The notes: generated by a model not told the origin, from the sequence alone. Shown: positions 23,863-36,582, numbered from the stretch's first letter. The stretch is DNA of 64,000 nt from AC-32 sp963717725 (GCA_963717725.1 CAVQWS010000027.1:62001-126000), one strand, 5' to 3'. Numbers and translations: made by a program.

Positions 23863-24996
23863 CTACCGCCCGGAAGGGTAAGTCAACACGCGTCGAAAGA
23901 CCCGTAGAACTTCGCGGCGGCGATACCCGAACCTGTACCGCCCCACGCGCCGCCGGCGCCTGGCGAGCCCGAAGTACGTCAGTGCGCCGAAGACCGGCAT
24001 CACGAGCACCTGGGCGAGCGCATAGAAGGGGAAGACGACCATCCACGGTGAGACAACTTGCAGGTTCGACGTCACCGTGACGAAGAGGTAGGCGCAGTAG
24101 ACGTACGGCAGGCTCGAGAGGACCGCGCCCGGGCTCAGCATCGTCCACCACTTCACATACCACGTCACCCAGATCGCAATGAGGTAATAGCTCGTAAGCA
24201 CCGGCAGGTGGAGCAAGTTCCGGTCGATGTTGATCCACCAATGGCGAAACGCGCCCGCCCACCAGAGCCTCCGCTGCCGGAAGAGTGCCCGCCAGCTTTC
24301 CGGCGCGTCGGTGTAGACGACCATGTCGAGATGGCGGATGCGCATGCGAAGCGCGAGCGCCGTCCGCCCCGTTTCGATGTCCTCGCCCGGTGTCCAGCAG
24401 GAGTGCTGCGCCATGATCTCGCGCAGCGCGTCGGTGCGCGCGAGGAAGCACGCGCCAGAGGTCAGCCACGGACGAAAGTGGCGGCTGAGCATCGCCATCC
24501 GGTATTCGAGTGCCTGCAGCTTGGTGACCACGTTCGTCCGGTTTCCGACCGCGCACTTGATCGAGCACAGATCGGCTCCGGCAACATCGGCCGCAGCGAC
24601 GGCAGCGCCGGCGGCGTCTCCGATGTCGGTGTCCGCGTCGAGACGGAACGTGTAGGTGGTGTCGACGGCGGGCAGCGCAGCCGCCACGAGCGCTGCGGGG
24701 TTCGGATCTTCTACGACGAGACGCTCGACGTTCCACCCGTCCGCCTCGAGCTCGTCCGCGAACGCTGCCATCGAGGGCGGGGTGATCTCCATCGCCACGA
24801 GAACCTTGTGGCGATAGCGAAGAAGGCGCTCGGCCTCAAAGTAGCGCGGATGCCCAAAGACCGGGACCACGATCGTGAAGTCCTGCGACTTTACCCGGTC
24901 GGGTTTGATTGTCTTCCCTCCGCTCCACGAGCGCAGGTTTTGAAAGTCGAACGCGACCAGGAAGATCGCGAGCGCGAGGGGGAGATACGAAGACAC
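23863..24996 (-). CDS. Membrane glycosyltransferase family 2
   Basis: A 377-residue protein with an N-terminal membrane segment (LPLALAIFLVAFDF) and three or more C-terminal segments (about residues 250-340). The catalytic domain shows RLDADTDIGD (DxD, sugar nucleotide binding), CWTPGEDIETG (ED base) and RQRRLWWAGAF (QxxRW-like), the pattern of processive hyaluronan/cellulose synthase-like GT2 enzymes. It should build a surface polysaccharide or lipid-linked glycan. The GTG at 24996 begins right after the stop of the small upstream gene, so they are coupled. It is island cargo. Confidence 0.87.
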   Translation of the reverse strand: MSSYLPLALAIFLVAFDFQNLRSWSGGKTIKPDRVKSQDFTIVVPVFGHPRYFEAERLLRYRHKVLVAMEITPPSMAAFADELEADGWNVERLVVEDPNPAALVAAALPAVDTTYTFRLDADTDIGDAAGAAVAAADVAGADLCSIKCAVGNRTNVVTKLQALEYRMAMLSRHFRPWLTSGACFLARTDALREIMAQHSCWTPGEDIETGRTALALRMRIRHLDMVVYTDAPESWRALFRQRRLWWAGAFRHWWINIDRNLLHLPVLTSYYLIAIWVTWYVKWWTMLSPGAVLSSLPYVYCAYLFVTVTSNLQVVSPWMVVFPFYALAQVLVMPVFGALTYFGLARRRRRVGRYRFGYRRREVLRVFRRVLTYPSGR

Positions 24997-25194
24997 CTAC
25001 GGGTTCGGCTGAACGACTTTCTGCGTGATGTGCTTCTTTGCCGGACAGGGATCGTTCGGCTGACACTTCACGATCGTCGTCTCTGTCTTCCTGCCCATCA
25101 GGAAGTCGATCCAATGCTTTCCGTTCCAGACCGGCGTGAAGATCAGCGTCACGACGGTGACGACGGTGAAACCACGTGTAGCGGCACTCTGCAT
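24997..25194 (-). CDS. Small membrane protein, coupled to glycosyltransferase
   Basis: A 65-residue protein with one hydrophobic segment (FTVVTVVTLIFTPVW, about residues 9-23) and a short tail with two cysteines (VKCQPNDPCPAKKH). ATG 25194 has AGGAGG 11 nt upstream. Its TAG is directly followed by GTG of the glycosyltransferase, so it may be a partner or membrane anchor. No family is recognised. Confidence 0.65.
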   Translation of the reverse strand: MQSAATRGFTVVTVVTLIFTPVWNGKHWIDFLMGRKTETTIVKCQPNDPCPAKKHITQKVVQPNP

Positions 25195-25426
25195 TACGGC
25201 GGATTCCTCCTACTCAGTTGGCGGCGTTGGTTCGGTGGGCAAAGGGGCGGCGTGCCCAACCGAACGCGTCGTCACTGATCGGTGTCCCGAGCGACGGTGC
25301 GGATAGCTATTGCGAGGGAATACCGTCGCTCACACGCGAGGCTGTTCGGTTTCTTCAATTCGGGTTCTCGGTCGATCTCACGCTCCGGCTCCCCCTGCGA
25401 GCCCGCCGCGTAAGGACCCCCGCCGC

Positions 25427-25507
25427 TCAGCGTCCGAACTCGCGCTCAGCGCACTCCGGGCAGTAGAAGGCGAGCTCGGCCGGCTCCTCGAGGTCGTCGC
25501 AGCCTAG
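25427..25507 (-). pseudogene. 3' fragment of a zinc-ribbon gene
   Basis: Only the end remains: DDLEEPAELAFYCPECAEREFGR then a stop. It matches the last third of the family at 21783 and 28191. The first cysteine pair is absent, and the upstream repeat module begins where the gene should continue. Confidence 0.65.
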
Positions 25508-25683
25508 TATCGGGCGAGAGATAAGCGGCAGGGCGACCCGGTTCGCGCTCGGTCCCCCTCAAGCGCGATGCCAGAACGCCGCAGTCAGACCCCTGCCGCC
25601 ACGCCAAGATGCCCCCTGAGCAAGCGTGCCAAACGCTGAAGGAGCAGGGCCGGGCGGCGAGCCGAACGCCCTGGGCGGGAGGA

Positions 25684-25971
25684 TTAGAGAGCAGCCGGGA
25701 AGTCGGCCGGCGTGACGTCGCCTGCGATCTCCCAGATGTCGTCGATGCGGTGCGCCCCGAGGCGCTTGCCATGACTCCTGAGCGCTTCCGGGTCGGGCGC
25801 CCTGTAGATACAGAACTGTTTGACGGAGCCGTTGTCGCGGACGGCCACGTGGCTGTGCTCCCAGGTGATCTCCGGAAACTCCTCCTTGGCGATCTCCTTC
25901 GAGCGCCGGCCGACCTCGGGCATCGCCTCTTCGTCGATCTCGAACGTCCTGACGATCAGGTACCTAGGCAT
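25684..25971 (-). CDS. DUF4242 family protein
   Basis: A 95-residue protein with the DUF4242 pattern: MPRYLIVRTFEIDEEAM, then ITWEHSHVAVRDNGSVKQFCIYRAPDPEALRSHGKRLG and a tail with VTPADF. These are ferredoxin-like alpha/beta folds; a Streptomyces member binds nickel. Residues His (EHSH), Cys (FCIY) and His (SHGKR) are candidate ligands. It lies between two halves of the 90-bp repeat (25648-25680 and 26008-26065), as if inserted into it. Confidence 0.8.
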   Translation of the reverse strand: MPRYLIVRTFEIDEEAMPEVGRRSKEIAKEEFPEITWEHSHVAVRDNGSVKQFCIYRAPDPEALRSHGKRLGAHRIDDIWEIAGDVTPADFPAAL

Positions 25972-26105
25972 CTCTATATCTCTACTGCCGGAATGGCCTG
26001 GTCGGATTGCAACACGACCCGGCCCCGAGCCTCAAGCTACGCCTTGTTCCATTCGCCGCCTAGTGGCTGTTTCGCGGCGAACAACTGCCCCGAGCCGGGG
26101 CAGAT

Positions 26106-26552
26106 CTAGGCAGATCTGGAGAGGGCGTCCGCCCTCTTCCTCGCCCGGACAGCGTCGAGGAGCGCATATTCGGCTTCCGTGATCGCGGACGCCGCAAAGT
26201 TGATCGCGTCTTCCGCATCGACCTCGGCCCACTCGGCGGCGTCTTTGGCGTCGTTCGCGTCGATCGCAGCCTTCGTGGCATCGATATGTGCTCGCGTGCG
26301 CTGGACGTGTTGGTCAAAATCGCTCTGAACCTGTTGCCAGTGGCTCTCGGGCCCATCGGCCTTTTTCGGCTTGTTGCGTAGCTCGGCTGCACGCGCGTCG
26401 GCGCTCCGGCGCGTCTCGTCGATCTTGGCATCTACCCCGGCCTCATCCTGCTCGGCCGCCTCGATGATCGTTCGTTGTGCCTCCTCGACCTCGTCCTTCA
26501 GTCTGGCGAAGTCGCCGCGTAGTTCGAGCTCTACAGGCGTGGCGTTCGGCAT
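26106..26552 (-). CDS. Coiled-coil protein
   Basis: A 148-residue, highly charged helical protein with alternating Ala, Glu, Asp and Arg (ARLKDEVEEAQRTIIEAAE, then ARAHIDATKAAIDANDAKDA). No cysteine or membrane segment. It is probably a long coiled coil, perhaps structural or stress related. ATG 26552 follows GGAGGAGGC. It is not a named family to me. Confidence 0.65.
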   Translation of the reverse strand: MPNATPVELELRGDFARLKDEVEEAQRTIIEAAEQDEAGVDAKIDETRRSADARAAELRNKPKKADGPESHWQQVQSDFDQHVQRTRAHIDATKAAIDANDAKDAAEWAEVDAEDAINFAASAITEAEYALLDAVRARKRADALSRSA

Positions 26553-26676
26553 GACCTGCCTCCTCCCGATTGTGGTGGACGCCTGAACCGATCTAACACC
26601 GGCTCAGCAGGGAGTTCTTCATGCAAATGGGGTGATGCAAGCAAGGCTCAAAGACGTGGCGCGTCGAGGTCGCCAC

Positions 26677-26770
26677 CGGGGCGGGCGGCGAGCCGAACGC
26701 CCGGGCGCTGCAACGCGACCCGGCCCCCGAGTGAACGTATGGCGAAACGAAGCTAGGCGCTAGTGACTCT
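26677..26770 (+). repeat. About 90-bp interspersed repeat, copy at collagen-like gene 2
   Basis: It contains gcggcgagccgaacgc, then caacgcgacccggc and ends aagctaggcgctagtgac. It is the inverted match to 21236-21330, so both collagen-like genes end in the same repeat. Confidence 0.68.
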
Positions 26771-26813
26771 TTCGGCCATATGCGTCAGAACGGGCAACGC
26801 CTTGGCGGCACTC

Positions 26814-27581
26814 TTACCGCCGAATGCTCGACCACTCCCGCAAGAGTCGGCCCCCTCTGTGGAGGCGAAGGCGTCCGGCGCTGGTGGCCGGAGAGCCGTT
26901 CGAGCAGAGCACCGCCAAGTGGAAACTCCTGTCGGAAAGGGTGCCCGCCGAGTCACGTGTGACCACGACGATCCCCTGATTGCCGCCGTTGTTGTCGAAG
27001 CCGTTGAACGTGGAGATCTCGCCTGGGTCGCCGTCGAAGATGTTGTAGTTGGCGGCCACGTTGGTGAGAAAGCCCAGGGTCGCCTCGCGGATGCAAAACT
27101 CGACGTCGAGGCTGAACCTGACGAGGTACTTGCCGGGGGCAAGGCGTGTGACGCCCGTCACCTGGGGCGAGTTCCCGATCCCCAGGAAGCCGCTGCTCCC
27201 GACGCTGGCGACAATCGCGCCGGGGCCGCGCTCGCCTTGTGGCCCTGGGTCACCCTTATCGCCCTTCGGCCCTTGCGGCCCCATCGGCCCTACTGGCCCC
27301 TGCACGCCTTGATCGCCCTTATCGCCCTTCGGCCCTGGCGGGCCGGGATCACCCTTCGGCCCTTGCGGCCCGGTCTGGCTCCACGAGATCGCCGTCTCGC
27401 TCGGGTTACAGCTGTCGGTCGCCGGATCGATTAGCCGCAGCTGACCGTTCTGCGACTTGTAACAGCCGTTGATCAGACCGCCACCACCGATGTCCGCAAC
27501 GGCGTAGGTGACAGCGCCCGCGATCGCGACGACCGCGACGGCGGTGACTGCCACAGCTAGGCGGCTAACGCGCCTGCGCAT
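26814..27581 (-). CDS. Exported collagen-like protein 2
   Basis: A 255-residue protein. The first 70 residues nearly equal those of collagen-like protein 1 (signal/anchor, then NGCYKSQNGQLRLID). Residues 71-121 are about 17 Gly-X-Y triplets (GPK, GDK, GDP). The C-terminal head is different (SSGFLGIGNSP, then APGKYLVRFSLDVEFC and NGFDNNGG). The last 30 residues (AGRLRLHRGGRLL) are Arg-rich and may be out of frame; another frame there continues to the repeat. ATG 27581 follows the same gggggagcc as in copy 1. Confidence 0.82.
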   Translation of the reverse strand: MRRRVSRLAVAVTAVAVVAIAGAVTYAVADIGGGGLINGCYKSQNGQLRLIDPATDSCNPSETAISWSQTGPQGPKGDPGPPGPKGDKGDQGVQGPVGPMGPQGPKGDKGDPGPQGERGPGAIVASVGSSGFLGIGNSPQVTGVTRLAPGKYLVRFSLDVEFCIREATLGFLTNVAANYNIFDGDPGEISTFNGFDNNGGNQGIVVVTRDSAGTLSDRSFHLAVLCSNGSPATSAGRLRLHRGGRLLREWSSIRR

Positions 27582-27710
27582 GGCTCCCCCTTCTCTCCTT
27601 CGTGCCTGGCGCCCACGACGCCGCAGAGTTTCGAGGGCCTATTCGAGATCAGCCTACGACTCGGCTGGAACCGTGTCTAGGCCACTTCCTCGACCACGAG
27701 CGCGGGCGGT
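27345..27710 (-). repeat. Inverted duplication, right arm
   Basis: The minus-strand copy of the left arm at 20310-20680, including the leader and the first codons of collagen-like gene 2. The fragment 27677-27715 still encodes ALVVEEVA, the end of the 63-residue protein. Confidence 0.85.
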
Positions 27711-27715
27711 GCATC

Positions 27716-28190
27716 GCCGTCTTGGCAGCAGAGGGAGCCGGGCTGCCTCCCCCCGCAGCCCCGGCTCTCCTTGGCTGTCAGACCCCTTGCCGCCAGGGCA
27801 CCTCTTGCGGCTTAGGCGTCACCGGAAACTTCCGCGCCCGGTGAACCGACGCATAACACGTTGGGGCGGTCGGGAGCTGCGGCGCCGACCGCCCTCGTCG
27901 CCCTGATGGTCTGCACTGCTCTTAGGTGTCAAGTGAGGCAGTCAACCGTAGAAGGGTGATGGATCAACCAGCCACCCCCGCCCGATACTTGGCATGCAAC
28001 CGAGAGGCGCCCCGATGCGGCGGGGGCGACCTCGGAAGACACGAAGGGCCCAATGCGGCGGGGCCCGACGACTCACCTGCGGCTCTCACGGGAGACTGGA
28101 AGCGGGGCCGGGCGGCGGCCCCGCTTCCTGTTGCCTTGAGATATCCCCTTTCCTGGGGAGGCGCGGGCCGCCAGCCCGTCACACCATGGG
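27716..28190. other. No gene; hairpins and partial repeats
   Basis: I see a hairpin at 27738-27775 (ggagccgggctgc with a near complement), a partial copy of the second repeat module at 27776-27800, and the hairpin ggggcggtcgg/ccgaccgccc at 27863-27894. The rest shows no convincing frame. Confidence 0.5.
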
Positions 28191-28511
28191 TCAGCGCAGA
28201 CCGGACGCCTTGGCCGCAGAGACGGACGGACGCGCAAAGTACGGGGCGGCCGACGGGCCGCCCCTTTTCTTTCCCCAAGAGCGAGTGGGCGCCGTGAGCT
28301 TCACCTTCCAGCTCGAACTCCCCCGAGAAAGCTGGGGAGACGGCTCGAACTCCCGCTCAGCGCAGTCCGGGCAGTAGTAGAAGACGACCTCCGCTGGCTC
28401 ATCGAGATCGTCGCCGCCCAGATACGCGCGCCAGCGCCCTTCGTCGGCCTGCAGCCACGCGGCCTCGCACTCCACGCACCTTGGAATCAGGGCGGCGCTC
28501 TCGCCTCGCAT
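28191..28511 (-). CDS. Small zinc-ribbon protein, extended
   Basis: The 106-residue frame starts MRGESAALIPRCVECEAAWL, then GRWRAYLGGDDLDEPAEV and FYYCPDCAEREFEPSP, the zinc-ribbon family with one extra Tyr before the second pair. After about residue 58 the sequence is Ser/Arg/Pro-rich, suggesting the original stop was lost. TAGACG lies 6 nt before the ATG. Confidence 0.65.
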   Translation of the reverse strand: MRGESAALIPRCVECEAAWLQADEGRWRAYLGGDDLDEPAEVVFYYCPDCAEREFEPSPQLSRGSSSWKVKLTAPTRSWGKKRGGPSAAPYFARPSVSAAKASGLR

Positions 28512-28823
28512 GCGGCGCGTCTAGACCGCTGCGTGCCTTCGTTGACCTGGCCGGGAGAGGGGTCAACGTCAGTCCGAAATCGAACGCGTCCAGGGTCGCC
28601 ACCTCGCAAGAAACAGAAGGTGATCGCGTCTACTTAGGTGGCCGCGCCCGTCTTGGCGTTGAGGGCCGTGACTGGCCAATCCCACGGTTCCTCGCGGACG
28701 CGGCCACGCTGGATGCCGCGGCAGGAACTCGAGGTTCTCGCGCAGGCCGGTTACGTGCTCGAACGGCCGGTCGAGGGGGACGGGCTTCGACTCAGCCGCG
28801 TTGTCAGGGCTGGCGAGCTGGGC
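28512..28823. other. No gene seen
   Basis: Open frames exist but none has recognisable sequence. A short stretch near 28720 (MPRQELEVLAQAGYVLERPV on the plus strand) looks protein-like and may be the remains of a gene next to the right border. Confidence 0.4.
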
Positions 28824-28844
28824 GAGACCACACCGAGACCACAC
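28824..28844. repeat. Arm-type direct repeats, right end of element 2
   Basis: gagaccacac at 28824-28833 and 28835-28844, same spacing and orientation as 17405-17425; 76 bp before the right core. Confidence 0.7.
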
Positions 28845-28890
28845 GGCCAGCGCATTTAGCGGCTTCTACAGCAGGGGCGGCATTGGAGGA

Positions 28891-29166
28891 ATGCGGGATT
28901 CGGCTAGGCTCAGACCCATCGAGGACTACACCAACAAGTACAAGGGCGAGCAGGTCGAGGTCGCGCTCTTCGGCGGCGACTACCAGGATGGCGTGCTCAC
29001 CGCCTACTGCCTCCTCGACGACGTCGCCCACCTCGAGCTGAACGGGCACATCCTGATTCCCCTACAGAACATCGCCTCGCTCCACTGCTCCAGCCGTTGC
29101 GACGCGCCCGAGCCGGACTGGCCGCCGCGCGGGCTGGAAGAGGACGAGCAGCCGGACGACAGCTGA
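28891..29166 (+). CDS. Sm-like (LSm/SH3-barrel) small protein, 5' end replaced
   Basis: A 91-residue frame from ATG 28891. From the core repeat on it reads EDYTNKYKGEQVEVALFGG, then DGVLTAYCLLDDVAHLELNG and ILIPLQNIASLHC. Five strands with a G-x-L-x-x-Y...D-x-x-x-L-x-L pattern look like an Sm/Hfq-type barrel; this assignment is inference. The upstream part (MRDSARLRP) is supplied by element 2. An alternative is a leaderless start at ATC 28918, 7 nt after TAGGCT. The original start was probably TTG, still present at 17337. It is 3 nt from the M48 protease gene. Confidence 0.68.
   Translation: MRDSARLRPIEDYTNKYKGEQVEVALFGGDYQDGVLTAYCLLDDVAHLELNGHILIPLQNIASLHCSSRCDAPEPDWPPRGLEEDEQPDDS
28921..28935. 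repeat. Right core (attR) of element 2
   Basis: gaggactacaccaac, the right copy of the direct repeat. It encodes Glu-Asp-Tyr-Thr-Asn of the Sm-like protein. The codon before it is ATC here and TTG at the left copy. Confidence 0.82.
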
Positions 29167-29169
29167 GCC

Positions 29170-30012
29170 GTGCACTGGCGGCTCGTGGCGGCGTGGAACG
29201 TCTGCAAGACCTGGCTGCTCGTGGCCGGCGGTTGCGCCGCGGTTGCAGCGATCGGCTGGCCCATCGGCGGCTACAGGCTGGTCTCGCTGCTCGTCTTCTT
29301 CGGCCTGCTCGTGGCCGGCGCCGCGTACTGGTACGGCGACCGGGTGGTGCTCGGGATGGTCGGCGCGCGCGAGCTGCCGGTCGGCGAGGCGCCCGCCGTG
29401 CACGCGAGCGTGGCAAGCCTGGCGAGGCTCGCCGGACTGCCAAAGCCACGCCTCTATCTGCTCCCGGATGGCTTTCCGCGCGCGCTCGCCGCGGGGCGCG
29501 GACCGCGAGGCGGCGTGATCGCGGTCAGCAGCGGGCTGCTCATGGCCACCCCACCTGCCGAGCTCGAGGGAGTGCTCGCGCACGAGCTGACGCACATCCG
29601 CAGCCGCGACGTGCTCGTACAGACGGCCGCGGTCGTGGTCGCCGCGGCGCTGATCGAGACGAGCCGGGTCGGCGGCTGGCTGCAGCGAACGCTCTTGTTC
29701 GTGCTCGGGCCGTTGGCCGCGGCGATCGTCCATCTGCTGCTCTCGCCGAAGCGCGAGTTCGCCGCCGACCGTGCGGCGGCCGCCCTCTGCGGCTCGCCGC
29801 ACGGACTGGCCGACGCGCTTCTCCGGCTCGAACAGGCCGCGGAGCTGGTCGAGTTCCGCGCGAGCCCGGCGACAGAGCCGCTGTACACGATCAACCCGTT
29901 CGCCGAGGAAGGTCTCGCCGGCCTGTTCGTGACGCACCCGCCGGTCGGCGAGCGCGTCCGCCGGCTCCGCGCCCTCGACCCCGACTGGCTGGACAAGCTG
30001 CGCGCGGCCTAG
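29170..30012 (+). CDS. M48 family zinc metalloprotease (HtpX-like)
   Basis: A 280-residue membrane protease. The N-terminal half has two membrane segments (VSLLVFFGLLVAGAAYW included). LEGVLAHELTHIRSRD near residue 135 is the HExxH zinc motif, with the third ligand Glu in KREFAADRAA near residue 195. The family degrades damaged membrane proteins under stress. It starts at GTG 29170, 3 nt after the Sm-like gene, so it is in the same operon. A terminator follows. Confidence 0.9.
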   Translation: MHWRLVAAWNVCKTWLLVAGGCAAVAAIGWPIGGYRLVSLLVFFGLLVAGAAYWYGDRVVLGMVGARELPVGEAPAVHASVASLARLAGLPKPRLYLLPDGFPRALAAGRGPRGGVIAVSSGLLMATPPAELEGVLAHELTHIRSRDVLVQTAAVVVAAALIETSRVGGWLQRTLLFVLGPLAAAIVHLLLSPKREFAADRAAAALCGSPHGLADALLRLEQAAELVEFRASPATEPLYTINPFAEEGLAGLFVTHPPVGERVRRLRALDPDWLDKLRAA

Positions 30013-30016
30013 AACG

Positions 30017-30045
30017 ACGAAGAGCCGCGCTAGGCGGCTCTTCGT
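30017..30045. terminator. Bidirectional terminator
   Basis: A perfect 11-bp stem (acgaagagccg with its complement) around cgctagg separates the plus-strand protease gene from the minus-strand 5S gene and can serve both. Confidence 0.7.
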
Positions 30046-30055
30046 GACTGAAATA

Positions 30056-30172
<117 letters not shown>

Positions 30173-30228
30173 CTGTCAAGAGCGCGCGTAAAGCACACCC
30201 TCAAAACTCCATAGCAGCGACAACGAGT

Positions 30229-33217
<2,989 letters not shown>

Positions 33218-33460
33218 GTGAAGAACACGTTGTATGCCGCTATGGAGTTTTCAAGGTGCGCGCCGGCGCTCGTCCGGCCAAACGAGAACACCGCACCGAG
33301 GCGCGGTCTCTCAAAACTCAGCAGTGCTCGTACACCGAGGTCGACGTACTTCTAGGCGAGCTCGAAACCGGACGTATTCATCACGGCCGAGCAGCCCACG
33401 CTAATAGATTCGCAACCTGGGTTCACATTCGTGGATCCCAAGACGCGTAGCGTATCCCTA
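33218..33460. other. 16S-23S spacer without tRNA genes
   Basis: The 243-bp spacer holds no tRNA-Ile or tRNA-Ala. It contains actgctgagttttgagag on the minus strand, an antitermination/processing-type sequence also found in the leader near 35200. Confidence 0.75.
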
Positions 33461-35008
<1,548 letters not shown>

Positions 35009-35240
35009 AGTTGGTTTGCCTCCGAAGAGGCAAATCGATCACTTCGAGCTTGTGCTCAAAGTTGTCTCCGTCCTTCGAGAGCGGCGTGCCGGCAAAGCCG
35101 GCCCACCTCTTTCACGGCATCGCAAGCGATGCCTCAAACGGTGACGGGTTCTTAAGGCCCCGCGACCCAAGGGTCACGAGGTCTCGGCGTAATTCGCACT
35201 GCTGAGTTTTCAAAGACCGTCGCCGAGGCGGCCGGCGCGT
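35009..35240 (-). promoter_or_regulatory. rRNA operon leader
   Basis: The leader carries small hairpins (gtgccggcaaagccggccc and ttgcctcttcggaggcaa) and the sequence tttgaaaactcagcag typical of rrn leaders. A promoter is not certain: ttgacg (complement of 35397-35402) lies within the end of tyrS, with a possible tatcat 20 nt later. Confidence 0.45.
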
Positions 35241-35268
35241 AAAAAAGCCTCCGACTCGCGCCAGAGGC
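35241..35268 (-). terminator. Intrinsic terminator after tyrS
   Basis: On the minus strand GCCTCTGGCGCGAGTCGGAGGC forms a stem-loop followed by six T. It would stop tyrS transcription about 130 bp after its stop. The rRNA promoter should then lie downstream, unless antitermination reads through. Confidence 0.7.
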
Positions 35269-35398
35269 CTCCGATGCTGCGGACATCCGTCGTATCCGTC
35301 TGCGTCCGAAGGCGCTCCTGGTCGAGGTACAGGGACTGTCTTACACGCCACCCTTCCGAGCGGCCCGAGCATGATAGCGGAAACCTGGCTGAATCGCG

Positions 35399-36544
35399 TC
35401 AAGCCGAGGCGAAACGCACGAAGCGGCGTTTTCCGGCTTGCACGAGCGCTCCCGCGAGCCGTTCGCGGGGCAGATCGACGTCGCTCACGACCTCGCCGTC
35501 GACCTTGACCGCGCCCTGGGCGATCAGCCGCCGCGCCTCGCTCGTCGAGCCGAGCCCGAGCCGCTCGACGAGGAGAGCGGGCAGGTGGAGCGGATCGCCC
35601 TCCGGCAGCGACTCCTCCGGCACCTCCTCCGGGGCCTGCCCCTCGCGGACCACGCGCGTGAAGTGGTCCTCCGCGGCGCGCGCCGCCTCCTCGCCCCAGG
35701 AGCGGCCGGCGATGAAGCGCGCCAGGGCGAGCTTGGCCTCGAGCGGGTCGCCCGCCGGCAGCTCTCGCTCCCAGACGAGGCGGTACCACTCGGGCAAGAG
35801 CTCGTCCGGGACGCGCATCGTGCGGCCGAACATCTCCTCCGGCGGCGCCGTCAGCGGGATGTTGTTACCGACCGAGGAGCTCATCTTCGAGCCGTCCCAC
35901 GAGTCCAGGATCGGGGTCGTCAGCGCAATCTGGGGGTCGAGCCCGTAGGCCTCCATCACTTCGCGGCCGGCCAGCAGGTTGTAGAGCTGGTCGGTGCCGC
36001 CGAGCTCGACGTCGGCCTCGATCGCGACCGAGTCATAGGCCTGCATCAGCGGGTAGAGCAGCTCCGAGACCGAGATCGGCTCGCCCGAGGTGTAGCGCTT
36101 GGCGAAGTCGTCGCGCTCGAGCATCCGGGCGACGGTGATCGTCCGGGCCAGCCGCACGACCTCCGCGTAGGAGAGCTTCGAGAGCCACTCGCCGTTGTAG
36201 CGCACCTCGGTGCGGTCGGGGTCGAGGATCACCATCGCCTGCTCGAGGTAGGTCTTCGCGTTGCGCTCGATCTCCTCGTCGCTCAGCACCGGGCGCTCGC
36301 TGGACCGGCCCGACGGGTCGCCGATCCGCGTCGTGTAGTCGCCGACGATCAGGACACCGGTGTGGCCTTCGTCCTGAAAGGCGCGCATGCGCTGCAACGG
36401 AATGCCACGGCCAACGTGAATGTCCGGCGAGGTGACGTCGATCCCGAGCTTGACCCGCAGTGGCCGCCCGAGCTTCAGCTTTTGCTCAAGGCCGCCCTCC
36501 GGCAGCACGTGGACCGCGTTGCGAGTTAGCTCAGGCAGGCCCAT
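35399..36544 (-). CDS. tyrS: Tyrosyl-tRNA synthetase
   Basis: A 381-residue class I synthetase that charges tRNA-Tyr. The HIGH-like motif is HVGRGIPLQ near residue 43, the anticodon side has VGDYTTRIGDPSGR, and SKMSSS near residue 220 is the KMSKS loop. The C-terminal 60 residues form an S4 RNA-binding domain. It resembles the TyrZ/type 2 group. ATG 36544 is preceded by TAGACT 10 nt upstream, so it is probably leaderless. It is divergent from the PBP gene. Confidence 0.95.
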   Translation of the reverse strand: MGLPELTRNAVHVLPEGGLEQKLKLGRPLRVKLGIDVTSPDIHVGRGIPLQRMRAFQDEGHTGVLIVGDYTTRIGDPSGRSSERPVLSDEEIERNAKTYLEQAMVILDPDRTEVRYNGEWLSKLSYAEVVRLARTITVARMLERDDFAKRYTSGEPISVSELLYPLMQAYDSVAIEADVELGGTDQLYNLLAGREVMEAYGLDPQIALTTPILDSWDGSKMSSSVGNNIPLTAPPEEMFGRTMRVPDELLPEWYRLVWERELPAGDPLEAKLALARFIAGRSWGEEAARAAEDHFTRVVREGQAPEEVPEESLPEGDPLHLPALLVERLGLGSTSEARRLIAQGAVKVDGEVVSDVDLPRERLAGALVQAGKRRFVRFASA

Positions 36545-36582
36545 GTGAGCGGCGAGTCTACCGTTACAATCTTCGACTTCTC
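36545..36582. promoter_or_regulatory. Divergent leaderless promoters of tyrS and PBP1
   Basis: The gap is 38 bp. TAGACT for tyrS is the complement of 36555-36560, 10 nt before its ATG. TACAAT for the penicillin-binding protein is 36565-36570, 12 nt before GTG 36583. The -10 boxes are 4 bp apart. Confidence 0.65.

Larger units (their letters stand above)
17340..28935. mobile_element. Integrative element 2 (in 5' end of an Sm-like gene)
   Basis: The borders are the 15-bp perfect direct repeat gaggactacaccaac at 17340-17354 and 28921-28935. Just inside each end is the pair gagaccacac twice with 11-bp period (17405-17425 and 28824-28844), all in one orientation. A minus-strand tyrosine integrase lies near the left end. 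Cargo: secreted protein, zinc-ribbon proteins, inverted collagen-like genes, glycosyltransferase, DUF4242 protein. The right repeat lies inside a gene whose expected start remains at the left border, so the target was an Sm-like gene. No transfer or replication genes are seen. Confidence 0.85.
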
